Assembly (NCBI RefSeq): GCF_042670205.1
Contig: NZ_JBHUWD010000001.1
Span: forward strand, 62,001 to 126,000
Source: Luteimicrobium sp042670205
Lineage (GTDB): Bacteria; Actinomycetota; Actinomycetes; Actinomycetales; Cellulomonadaceae
Reading direction: 5' to 3'
Length of the DNA stretch: 64,000 nucleotides
Shown here: positions 7,765 through 15,252 of the stretch, piece after piece
Layout of the letters: every line of letters begins with the position of its first letter
Numbering within the stretch: position 1 is the stretch's first letter
The notes under the pieces: model-generated
Database searches by the model: none
What the model was told of the DNA's origin: nothing
What the model saw: the letters and a program-made list of their open reading frames with translations, nothing else
Position numbers and translations under genes: made by a program

Positions 7765-8687
7765 CAGCCCTTCCCTCCCGTCGCGCCGCGGTAGAACATG
7801 CTCCGCCAGGCCAGCACGAGGCCGATGACCACGAGCATGACGGCGGCCATGATCATCGCGATCGTGGAACCCATCGAGTAGTCGAACTGCTGGAACGCCG
7901 CCTCGTACGCGGCGATGGAGATCACGCGCGTGGACCCGGTCGGGTCGCCGACGAGCTGCGCGGACGGGAACACCGAGAACGCCAGGACGAACGACAGGAT
8001 GAACGTCATCGTCAGGCCCGGCATGAGCAGCGGGAGCGTCACCTTCGAGAACCGCTGCCAGGCGCCCGCGCCGAGCGTGGCCGCGGCCCGCTCGAGCGAC
8101 GGGTCGATGCCCGAGATGTAGGACAGCGTCAGCAGGAACGCGAACGGGAAGCCCGTGATCACCAGCGACAGGAACACGCCGATGTAGTTGTGGATCAGCG
8201 CGACCGGGTGGTCCACGAGGTGCAGGTTCATGAGCACCTGGTTGAGCCACCCCGTCGGCCCCGCGTACATGAGGAGGCCCTGCGCCGTCAGGACGGTGCC
8301 GAGCGCGATCGGCACCACCAGGAGCGTCGTGACGGTGCGCTTGCCCCGGAACCGGCCCCGCATCGCGTAGGCGATCGGCACGGACACGACGACGTTGAGG
8401 ATCGCCGCCGGGAGCCCGAGCCGGAGCGTCTTCCAGATCGTGTCCCGCAGGTAGGGGTCGGTGAAGAACTCGCGGTAGTTCGCGAGCGCCCCGCCGCCCT
8501 CCTGCGGCGTGAACGAGAGCTGCAGTCCGTAGAGGAACGGGTAGACGAACAGCGCGAGGATGAACAGCGTCGCCGGCACGACGAGCCACAGCGTCCGGTC
8601 GATGCCCCGCTCCGCGAGCCGGTGCCGCAGCGACGGCCTCTCCCCCGCCGACGGCGCCGCGACCGCGGCCGGGTCGGCGGCGGTCAC
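7764..8687 (-). CDS. ABC transporter permease (first subunit)
   Basis: A 307-residue permease with a cytoplasmic N-terminus, about six transmembrane helices (the first at LWLVVPATLFILALFVYPF) and the EAA-type loop ERAAATLGAGAWQRFSKVTLP. It resembles the first permease of the polyamine/opine/phosphonate/iron class of importers. The start is a GTG at 8687 overlapping the ATPase stop by four bases (GTGA). It should form a heterodimer with the downstream permease and dock to the ATPase encoded upstream. Confidence 0.9.
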   Translation of the reverse strand: MTAADPAAVAAPSAGERPSLRHRLAERGIDRTLWLVVPATLFILALFVYPFLYGLQLSFTPQEGGGALANYREFFTDPYLRDTIWKTLRLGLPAAILNVVVSVPIAYAMRGRFRGKRTVTTLLVVPIALGTVLTAQGLLMYAGPTGWLNQVLMNLHLVDHPVALIHNYIGVFLSLVITGFPFAFLLTLSYISGIDPSLERAAATLGAGAWQRFSKVTLPLLMPGLTMTFILSFVLAFSVFPSAQLVGDPTGSTRVISIAAYEAAFQQFDYSMGSTIAMIMAAVMLVVIGLVLAWRSMFYRGATGGKG

Positions 8688-9781
8688 ACGCCCACCTCGT
8701 CGAGCGCGGGCACCGGCTCGGGCGCCGCGGCGAACACGAGCACCCGGTCCGGCCGGACGCCGATCCGGACCTTGTCGCCGGGCGCGACCCGCTCGGGGGT
8801 GCGGAAGAAGATCTTCCGCCCGGTCGACGTCGCCCCTTCGACCGCGAGCTCGCGCCCGTGGTACTCGGCGACCTCGACGGTGACGTCGAACGCGTTGTCG
8901 CTCTCGTCCCCGACGCGGAAGTCCTCGGGGCGGATCGCCGCCACGACGGCGCCCTCGCGGACGCCGTCGCGGTTGGCCCCCGTGAGGCTCAGGTCGGGAC
9001 CGTCGACCCGGACGCCGTCCGCGTCCGCGCTGACGGCGGCCAGGTCGAGGAGGTTCCGGTAGCCCATGAACCCCGCGACGTACGCGTTCGTCGGCGACTC
9101 GTAGACCTCCGGCGGCGTCCCGACCTGCTGCATGACGCCGTCACGCATGACGACGAGCCGGTCGGCGAGCGACAGGGCCTCCTCCTGGTCGTGCGTCACG
9201 TACACGGTCGTGAGGCCGAGGTCCTGGTGGAGCCGCCGGATCTCCGTCCGCATCTCGAGGCGCAGCTTGGCGTCCAGGTTGGACAGCGGCTCGTCCATGA
9301 GGACGAGGGGCGGCTGCAGGGCGATCGCCCGCGCGATCGCGACCCGCTGCTGCTGCCCGCCCGACAGCTGGCCCGGCATCTTGTGCTGGTGCTCGGCGAG
9401 CTGCACCGTCGCCACGGCCTCGTCGACCCGGCGCTCCAGGTCGGCCTTGGGCAGCTTGCGCATCTTCAGCCCGAAGCCGATGTTCTTGCGCACCGTCATG
9501 TGCGGGAACAGCGCGTAGTTCTGGAACACCATGCCGAAGCCCCGCTCCTCCGGCTGGAGGGTGTCGACGCGGCGGTCGTCGAGGTGGATCGTGCCGTGCG
9601 TCAGCGGGAGGAGCCCCGCCAGGCAGTTCAGCGCGGTGGACTTGCCGCACCCGGACGGGCCGAGGAGGGCGATGAACTCGTTCCCCCGGATCGTCAGCGA
9701 CAGGTCCGACAGCGCGTGGTGCTTGCCGTAGGAGTGCCCGACGCGGTCCAGGCGCAGCTCCGCGAAGTGCTGCTCGCTCAT
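8684..9781 (-). CDS. ABC transporter ATP-binding protein with TOBE domain
   Basis: A 365-residue ATPase. Walker A GPSGCGKST is at 41-49, the Q-loop at VFQNYALFP, the signature LSGGQ at 139-143 and Walker B LVLMDEP at 159-165, followed by THDQEEAL. The C-terminal ~110 residues (RPEDFRVGD onward) form the TOBE/OB regulatory domain of the CUT1/PotA/FbpC group. It powers uptake through the two permeases encoded downstream. The start is the ATG at 9781. The substrate cannot be read from the ATPase. Confidence 0.93.
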   Translation of the reverse strand: MSEQHFAELRLDRVGHSYGKHHALSDLSLTIRGNEFIALLGPSGCGKSTALNCLAGLLPLTHGTIHLDDRRVDTLQPEERGFGMVFQNYALFPHMTVRKNIGFGLKMRKLPKADLERRVDEAVATVQLAEHQHKMPGQLSGGQQQRVAIARAIALQPPLVLMDEPLSNLDAKLRLEMRTEIRRLHQDLGLTTVYVTHDQEEALSLADRLVVMRDGVMQQVGTPPEVYESPTNAYVAGFMGYRNLLDLAAVSADADGVRVDGPDLSLTGANRDGVREGAVVAAIRPEDFRVGDESDNAFDVTVEVAEYHGRELAVEGATSTGRKIFFRTPERVAPGDKVRIGVRPDRVLVFAAAPEPVPALDEVGV

Positions 9782-9810
9782 GTGTGGTCTGCCTTCTCTG
9801 GTCTGGCGGC

Positions 9811-11028
9811 TCAGTGGGTGCTGCCGACGAGCCGGTTCCACTTGTCGAAAGCGGCGACCTGCTGGTCGGCGGGCAGGGACGTCTCGGTCGGGAACTTCGA
9901 GATCCAGTCGTCGTACTCGGACCGGCCGTACTGCTCGATGACCTGCTGGCTCTTCTCCGGCGCCATCGAGAGCGTGACGTCCTTGACGGCCGGGCCGGGG
10001 TAGAAGTAGCCGTCGTCGTAGGCGATGGCCTGCTGGTCGGGCTTGAGCATCCACTCGACGAGCGCGAGGTCCGCGGCCACGACGTCGGCGTCGAGGCCCT
10101 TGGGGACGAGCGCGTACTGGGCGTCGCTGACCCAGTGCATGCCGTCGAACGCTCCGACCTTCATGGTGTTCGGCACGGTCCCGAGGACGCGGGGGTTGAT
10201 GTCCCAGCCGGTCGTCGACATGACCATGTCGACCGTGCCGTCACCGAGGTTCTTCATCGTCTCGGTCGTGCCCGACGGGTAGTTCGCCGCGTACTTGTTG
10301 AGGTCCTGGAGGAACGACCACGTCTTGTCCCAGCCCTTGTCGGGGTCCTTGGGGTCCGTGTCGCCGAGCAGGTACGGGAGCCCCATGAGCCACGTGCGCC
10401 CCGGGCCCGAGTTGGCCGGGTTGGCGTACTGGAACTTGCCGGGGTGCGCCTTGGCCCACGCGAGCAGGTCCGCGGGCGTCTTGGGCGGGTCGGTGACCTT
10501 GGCGGGGTTGTACTCGAGCAGCGGGCCCGACGGGTAGTACACAACCTCGACGCCGTACCCGTTCGACAGCTTCTGCATCGCGGCCGCCGGCTCCTGGTAG
10601 TTGTCCATGAGACCGGGGAAGCGGTCGTCGAACGCGGGCAGGAGCTGCTCGAGGACGTCCGACTTGATGCCCGCCGACAGCCCGTCCGTGCCGCTGAGGA
10701 CGAGGCTGATGGTGCTGCCGCCGCCCTGCTGCTGGGCCTTGAGCTTGCCGACCATGTCCGGCGCCGGGGCGCTCGTGTAGGTGACCTTCTTGACGATGTC
10801 CGGGTTGGCCTTCACGAAGTTCTCGATCATGCCCTTGGTGAGCTGGAGGTTGCCCGCGACGTCGAGGATGTTGAGGGTCACCGGCGACTTCGGCTTCGTC
10901 GGCACCGAGGTGGCGCTCGCGTCCTTGGTGTCGCTGCTGGGCGCCCCGCACGCCGTGAGGGCGAGTGCCAGGGCTGTGAGACCGCTCGCTGCGACGAGCG
11001 TCGCGCGAGCCTTCCTGCTGCGTGTCAT
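9811..11028 (-). CDS. ABC transporter substrate-binding lipoprotein
   Basis: A 405-residue exported lipoprotein. The signal peptide ends at a lipobox LTAC with Cys27, so it is anchored outside the membrane. The mature protein has the two-lobe layout of PotD/AfuA-like solute-binding proteins (LNILDVAGNLQLTKGMIENF at the start). The true ATG is at 11028, after GGAAGAGAC; an upstream in-frame ATG at 11157 would abolish the signal peptide. The ligand is unknown; a polyamine, phosphonate, opine or sugar-phosphate type compound is plausible. A LacI-type regulator divergently encoded at 11225 suggests control by a small carbohydrate-like or organic inducer. Confidence 0.88.
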   Translation of the reverse strand: MTRSRKARATLVAASGLTALALALTACGAPSSDTKDASATSVPTKPKSPVTLNILDVAGNLQLTKGMIENFVKANPDIVKKVTYTSAPAPDMVGKLKAQQQGGGSTISLVLSGTDGLSAGIKSDVLEQLLPAFDDRFPGLMDNYQEPAAAMQKLSNGYGVEVVYYPSGPLLEYNPAKVTDPPKTPADLLAWAKAHPGKFQYANPANSGPGRTWLMGLPYLLGDTDPKDPDKGWDKTWSFLQDLNKYAANYPSGTTETMKNLGDGTVDMVMSTTGWDINPRVLGTVPNTMKVGAFDGMHWVSDAQYALVPKGLDADVVAADLALVEWMLKPDQQAIAYDDGYFYPGPAVKDVTLSMAPEKSQQVIEQYGRSEYDDWISKFPTETSLPADQQVAAFDKWNRLVGSTH

Positions 11029-11140
11029 GTCGTCTCTTCCGATCTGTGGGTGCGTCTTTGCGGTGGGCAGCATCCGGAGATCGGTTGTCACTGTGTCGGC
11101 GCTGACCAGCCCCGTCATCACAGCGGTTTGTCCGTTCTGG

Positions 11141-11156
11141 TGGCAAGCGGTTGCCA
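11141..11156. promoter_or_regulatory. Candidate LacI-family operator
   Basis: TGGCAAGCGGTTGCCA has the hallmark AAxCGxTT centre of LacI-family sites, and 7 of 8 base pairs are symmetric. It lies 113 bp upstream of the binding-protein start and 69 bp upstream of the LacI gene, so it can control both divergent units. Confidence 0.75.
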
Positions 11157-11224
11157 TGTGTTGCCTCGGCGCCTACGGTGCGTGTGCCGACGACGACGCC
11201 GGTGCCAGGTCGAAGGGGACCACC

Positions 11225-12325
11225 ATGGAGCGCTCGCCCACCATCTACGACGTCGCGCGCGCGGCGGGGGTCGCGCCGTCCACGGTGTCGCGCGCGTTCT
11301 CGCGTCCGGGCCGGGTCAACGCGGCGACCGCGGAGCGCATCCGGACGGTCGCCGAGGAGCTCGGCTACCGCACGAACCCGCTCGCGAGCGCCCTCCCGAC
11401 GGGCCGGACCTCGATGCTCGCGGTCGCGAGCTCGGACATCACCAACCCGTACTACGCGGAGATCATCCGGGCCGTGCAGAACACCGCCGCCGAGAGCGGG
11501 TACACGTGCCTCATCGTCGACGCGCAGGAGTCCGACCGCCTGGAGCGGGCCGAGCTGGACCGTGCGCTGCCCGTGGTCGAGGGGATCGTGCTCGCCGGCT
11601 CGCGGATGTCGAACTCGTCGATCCGCCAGATCGCCAAGCAGCGCCCGACGATCGTCCTCAACCGCGACGTGAGCGACGTCCAGCGCGTCGTCGCCGACCA
11701 CGCGCAGGCCATGCGGCACGCCGTCGACCACCTCCAGGAGCTGGGCCACGACCAGATCACCTACCTGAGCGGACCCGAGGCGGCGTGGGCCGACGGGATG
11801 CGCTGGCGGACCCTGCTGTCGCTCGCGACCGAGCGGGGCCTGCACGTGCAGCACCTCGCGCCCCGCTCACCCACCGTCGCGGGCGGCGTCGCCGCGGCGA
11901 CCGAGTTCCGGCACAGCCCCACTCGCGCCGTGATCGCCTACAACGACCTCATGGCCATTGGTTTCCTGCGGGGCGCGCTCCGGGCCGGAGTGCGTGTCCC
12001 GCAGGACGTGAGCGTCGTCGGCTTCGACAACGTGTTCGCAGCGAGCCTCGTCACCCCGGGTCTCACGACCGTCGCCGCGCCGCTGCGGACGATGGGCTCG
12101 GTCGCCGTCAGGAACCTCATCGCGGCGATCGGCGGGGCGCCCGCGAACGTGCACACCCCGGTCACGCTCCCGACGCGGCTCGTGGTCCGCGCGTCCACCG
12201 GCGAGCGGCGGCCGCGGTCCGCGCGTCGCCACCGGCGTCGCCCGGCGGCGAGCGTCGCGGCCCCCGCCTCCCGGGCCGAGGTGGTCCCGTCGACGACGGC
12301 ACCCGCCCGGCTCACGTCGTCCTGA
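11225..12325 (+). CDS. LacI family transcriptional regulator
   Basis: A 366-residue repressor. The N-terminal helix-turn-helix and hinge helix are TIYDVARAAGVAPSTVSRAF and VAEELGYRTNPLASAL. The periplasmic-binding-like sensor domain begins MLAVASSDITNPYYAEII and contains VVGFDN near residue 265. The last ~45 residues are an extra Arg/Ala/Ser/Pro-rich tail not usual in the family. The start is ATG 11225. Its position, divergent from the ABC importer with a LacI-type operator between, makes it the likely regulator of that importer. The AraC gene follows after 12 bp. Confidence 0.93.
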   Translation: MERSPTIYDVARAAGVAPSTVSRAFSRPGRVNAATAERIRTVAEELGYRTNPLASALPTGRTSMLAVASSDITNPYYAEIIRAVQNTAAESGYTCLIVDAQESDRLERAELDRALPVVEGIVLAGSRMSNSSIRQIAKQRPTIVLNRDVSDVQRVVADHAQAMRHAVDHLQELGHDQITYLSGPEAAWADGMRWRTLLSLATERGLHVQHLAPRSPTVAGGVAAATEFRHSPTRAVIAYNDLMAIGFLRGALRAGVRVPQDVSVVGFDNVFAASLVTPGLTTVAAPLRTMGSVAVRNLIAAIGGAPANVHTPVTLPTRLVVRASTGERRPRSARRHRRRPAASVAAPASRAEVVPSTTAPARLTSS

Positions 12326-12337
12326 GACACTGGGTGG

Positions 12338-13141
12338 GTGGCAGCCGGCGACCACGTGCAGGCGTGGCGGCCTCGGGTCCCCGGGGTCGCCGAGGTGCTG
12401 CACGCCGCCTGGCGTGACCACGCCTACCCGTCGCACACGCACGACACGTGGACGCTGCTCGTCGTCGACCACGGGCTCATCGGCTACGAGCTCGACCGCC
12501 ACGGGCACGCCGCGCCGCGGTCGGGCGTGACGATCCTGCCGCCCGGCGTCGTCCACGACGGGCGCCCGGCGACGTCGGCGGGGTTCCGCAAACGCGTCGT
12601 GTACCTCGAGCAGGGCGCGTTGGCAGGCCGGCTCGTCGGCGCGGCGGTCGACGCCCCCCTCGTCCCGGACGCCACGCTCCGCGAGCAGGTGTCCCGGCTC
12701 GACCGGGCGCTCGTCCGGGACGACGACCTGGAGGCGGAGTCGCGGCTCGCGCTCGTCGTCGAGCGGCTGACGTGGCACCTCGCGGGGCGCCCCGACCTCC
12801 CGGCGCAGCCCGTGCCCGCCGTCGTCGCGCGCCGCGCACGCGAGCTGCTCGACGACGATCCCGTCGGGATCGGCGGCGTCGCGGCCGTCGCGGAGGCGCT
12901 CGGAGTGACGACGGCGCATCTCGTGCGGTCGTTCACGCGCAGCTACGGGCTCCCTCCGCACCAGTACGTCCTCGGGCGGCGCCTCGACCTCGCCCGGCAC
13001 CGGCTGCTCGACGGCGAGCCGGCCGTCCAGGTCGCGACCGCTGCAGGCTTCTACGACCAGGCGCACCTGACCCGGCACTTCCGCCGGTTCCTCGCGACGA
13101 CGCCTGGGAGGTTCCAGGCCGGACGGCGCGCAGAGCGCTGA
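12338..13141 (+). CDS. AraC family transcriptional regulator
   Basis: A 267-residue protein: an N-terminal cupin-like sensor (HAYPSHTHDTWTLLVVDHG, then ILPPGVVHDG) and a C-terminal AraC double helix-turn-helix (VAEALGVTTAHLVRSFTRSYG and VATAAGFYDQAHLTRHFRRF). The GTG start is 6 nt after GACACT (12326-12331), a -10-like box that overlaps the end of lacI, so it probably has its own leaderless promoter. The downstream DUF2000 gene is a frequent companion of this AraC subgroup; the pairing is recalled knowledge. Confidence 0.9.
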   Translation: MAAGDHVQAWRPRVPGVAEVLHAAWRDHAYPSHTHDTWTLLVVDHGLIGYELDRHGHAAPRSGVTILPPGVVHDGRPATSAGFRKRVVYLEQGALAGRLVGAAVDAPLVPDATLREQVSRLDRALVRDDDLEAESRLALVVERLTWHLAGRPDLPAQPVPAVVARRARELLDDDPVGIGGVAAVAEALGVTTAHLVRSFTRSYGLPPHQYVLGRRLDLARHRLLDGEPAVQVATAAGFYDQAHLTRHFRRFLATTPGRFQAGRRAER

Positions 13142-13223
13142 CGCCGGGCCGCGGCCGGGGGCCGGGCGACCGGATCAACGGCGTACAAGACGTGACGCCG
13201 CGTCGAGACGAAGGATCGTCGGT

Positions 13224-13679
13224 ATGGACCTGCAGCTCGACGTCACTCCGCGCGAGGACCTGCTCACTCCCCCGTTCGCGACCAAGATCGCGCTCGTCGT
13301 CCGCGACGACCTCGAGGCGTGGCAGCGGCTCAACGTGACCGCGTTCCTCGCGAGCGGGATCACGGCCGCGAACCCGGAGCTCGTCGGTGCCCCGTACGCC
13401 GATGCCGACGGCGGCCGCTACCTCAGCCTGCTCGGCCTCCCGGTGCTCGTGTTCGAGGCTCCGGCGGCGGTCCTCGCGGGGGCGCGCGCCCGGGCCACCG
13501 GGCGGGGTCTGGCCGTCGCCGTCTACACGCGGGAGATGTTCACCACCGGGCACGACGCCGCGAACCGTGCCGTGGTGGAGGCGGTGCCGGGGGCCGCGCT
13601 CGACCTCGTCGGGCTCGGCGTGCACGGACCCAGGAACGCGGTCGACAAGGTCCTCAAGGGCGCCCGTCTGCATCCGTGA
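13224..13679 (+). CDS. DUF2000 family protein
   Basis: A 151-residue cytoplasmic protein. KIALVVRDDLEAWQRLNVTAF near the start, then PVLVFEAPAAVLAGARARA and a MFTTGHDAANRAVV segment, match DUF2000 (PF09391), which has a peptidyl-tRNA hydrolase 2-like fold and no known function. The ATG at 13224 has an AAGGA-like sequence 9 nt upstream. It probably belongs with the preceding AraC regulator as sensor and target. Confidence 0.8.
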   Translation: MDLQLDVTPREDLLTPPFATKIALVVRDDLEAWQRLNVTAFLASGITAANPELVGAPYADADGGRYLSLLGLPVLVFEAPAAVLAGARARATGRGLAVAVYTREMFTTGHDAANRAVVEAVPGAALDLVGLGVHGPRNAVDKVLKGARLHP

Positions 13680-13697
13680 GCTCGTCGCTGCAGCCCG

Positions 13698-13717
13698 ATG
13701 TGTACGATCGTACACAT
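13698..13717. promoter_or_regulatory. Perfect 20-bp palindromic operator overlapping the maa start codon
   Basis: ATGTGTACGATCGTACACAT is a perfect palindrome. It contains TACGAT (13703-13708), a -10-like box 7 nt before the ATG at 13716, and its last two bases are the AT of that ATG. A bound repressor would cover the promoter, the transcription start and the start codon. The TetR gene in the same transcript is the likely binder. Confidence 0.75.
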
Positions 13718-14303
13718 GACGACCGACTACTTCACGGGCGACCCCCGCACCCACCGGGAGCGCATGCTCGCGGGCGACCTCTACATCGCTGACGACCCCG
13801 AGAACGAGCGGCTCGCCCACCGCGGCGTGCGGCTCGCCGACGTCTACGCGCGCACGTTCGTGGACGACCCCGACGCCGCGCGGCCCGTCCTCGAGGAGCT
13901 CGTCGGGTCGCTGGGCGAGGGCGCGTTCATCAAACCCCCGCTCTTCGTCGACTACGGCGAGAACCTGCACGTCGGCGCCCGGACGTTCGTGAACTACAAC
14001 CTCACCGCGCTCGACGTCGCAGCCATCACCATCGGCGAGGACTGCCAGATCGGCCCCAACGTCCAGCTCCTGACCCCGACCCACCCGGTCGAGCCGCAGC
14101 CGCGCCGCGACAAGCTCGAGGCCGCGCAGCCCATCACGATCGGCGACAACGTCTGGCTCGGCGGCGGGGTGATCGTCTGCCCGGGCGTCACCATCGGCGA
14201 GAACTCGGTGATCGGGGCGGGGGCCGTCGTCACGCGGGACGTCCCGGCGAACGTCGTCGCGGTCGGCAACCCGGCGCGCGTCGTGCGCGAGCTTGAGCCG
14301 TGA
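13716..14303 (+). CDS. maa: Sugar O-acetyltransferase (maltose/galactoside acetyltransferase type)
   Basis: A 195-residue left-handed beta-helix acetyltransferase. The N-terminal MAC domain is HRERMLAGDLYIADDPE; hexapeptide repeats include IGEDCQIGPNV and IGDNVWLGGGVIVCPGVTIG, ending in GNPARVVRE. The catalytic His lies in LLTPTHPVE. It transfers acetyl from acetyl-CoA to a sugar hydroxyl in the cytoplasm. The ATG at 13716 has no Shine-Dalgarno and a TACGAT box 7 nt upstream, so the mRNA is likely leaderless; an in-frame ATG at 13698 would add six residues lying entirely in the palindrome. Its stop overlaps the TetR start (GTGA). Confidence 0.9.
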   Translation: MTTDYFTGDPRTHRERMLAGDLYIADDPENERLAHRGVRLADVYARTFVDDPDAARPVLEELVGSLGEGAFIKPPLFVDYGENLHVGARTFVNYNLTALDVAAITIGEDCQIGPNVQLLTPTHPVEPQPRRDKLEAAQPITIGDNVWLGGGVIVCPGVTIGENSVIGAGAVVTRDVPANVVAVGNPARVVRELEP

Positions 14304-14848
14304 CCCCGCCGCGGGCGCGGCGCACCGACCCGGGCCGGCGCGACCGCATCGTCGACGCGTGCCTCGACGTGATCGCGACCTCAGGGGTCGCGGGGACCTC
14401 GCACCGCGCCGTGGCCGCGGCGGCCGACGTCCCGCTGGGCTCGATGACGTACCACTTCGCCGGCATGGGCGAGCTCCTGCGCGAGGCGTTCACGCGCTTC
14501 GCTACCGCGCAGAGCGACGGCTTCGAGGCAGCGATGGCCGCGGCGTCGAACCGCGACGAGGCCCGGGCCGCGGTCGTCGGGCTGGTGACCGGCGACGGCG
14601 GCCACCGTGACCTCGTCCTCACGCACGAGCTCTACACGCTCGCGGCGCGCGACCCGGCGTTCCGGGACCTCACCACCGCCTGGATGGCGCGGAGCAGGCG
14701 GGCGCTCGAGCGTCACTTCGACCCCGTGACGACGCGCATGCTCGACGCGCTGGTCGAGGGCCTCGCGATGCACCGCGCGCTCGACACCGACCCCGACCAC
14801 GCCGCGGACGCCACCGAGGCCGTCCGGCGCATCACGGGCTGGCCATAG
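14300..14848 (+). CDS. TetR family transcriptional regulator
   Basis: A 182-residue regulator with a TetR_N helix-turn-helix (RIVDACLDVIATSGVAGTSHRAVAA, then GSMTYHFAGMGELLREAF). The C-terminal half is helical with LTHELYTLAARDPAFRDL. The GTG start at 14300 overlaps the acetyltransferase stop by 4 bp, so the two are translationally coupled. It probably represses its own operon through the perfect palindrome at 13698-13717. A small CTGTACAG palindrome just after its stop (near 14850) resembles a half of that operator. Confidence 0.9.
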   Translation: MTPPRARRTDPGRRDRIVDACLDVIATSGVAGTSHRAVAAAADVPLGSMTYHFAGMGELLREAFTRFATAQSDGFEAAMAAASNRDEARAAVVGLVTGDGGHRDLVLTHELYTLAARDPAFRDLTTAWMARSRRALERHFDPVTTRMLDALVEGLAMHRALDTDPDHAADATEAVRRITGWP

Positions 14849-14864
14849 CTGTACAGAAGGCGGG

Positions 14865-15194
14865 TCAGGACGCGTACAGGCCCGTGGTGGCGGCCTGGGC
14901 AGCCCGCGCGCGCCGTCGCGTCTCGCTCAGGACGACGACGGACAGGTGGGCCGCCGACAGCACCGCGGCCACGAGCACGATCCCCAGCGCGACGTTCTCG
15001 TCGTCGCTGACAGGGAAGACGTAGGCGAGCAGCACGGCTGCGGCGAGGAGCACGGCGTTGATGAGCGCCGTGCGGACCATGACCCGCGAGAACCGTCGGG
15101 CCGCGGCCGCCGGGTCGTCCGGGGCAGCCTGCGATGCGGTCGTCTCGTGCGGGATCCGCACCTCGCCGTCGGGGTAGAAGGTCACGCGCCGCAC
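14865..15194 (-). CDS. Small membrane protein with two transmembrane helices, unknown function
   Basis: A 109-residue protein with helices near residues 45-65 (ALINAVLLAAAVLLAYVFPV) and 72-92 (LGIVLVAAVLSAAHLSVVVL), flanked by charged segments (SETRRRARA at the C-terminal side). I do not recognise a family. The GTG at 15194 is chosen because the upstream open frame is Arg-rich and non-conserved in character; a second GTG at 15185 is equally possible. Convergent with the preceding TetR gene and 58 bp downstream of the SulP gene on the same strand, so it could be co-transcribed with SulP. Confidence 0.6.
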   Translation of the reverse strand: MRRVTFYPDGEVRIPHETTASQAAPDDPAAAARRFSRVMVRTALINAVLLAAAVLLAYVFPVSDDENVALGIVLVAAVLSAAHLSVVVLSETRRRARAAQAATTGLYAS

Positions 15195-15252
15195 AGTACC
15201 GCCCCGGCTCGGCCGGCGGAGCAACCGAGCCGCGAGCCCGCGACGCTCGCCG

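Noticed and set aside
9784..12417. 877-codon + strand frame across the binding-protein and lacI genes
   Set aside because: It is antisense to a clear lipoprotein gene and out of frame with lacI; no domain is recognisable.
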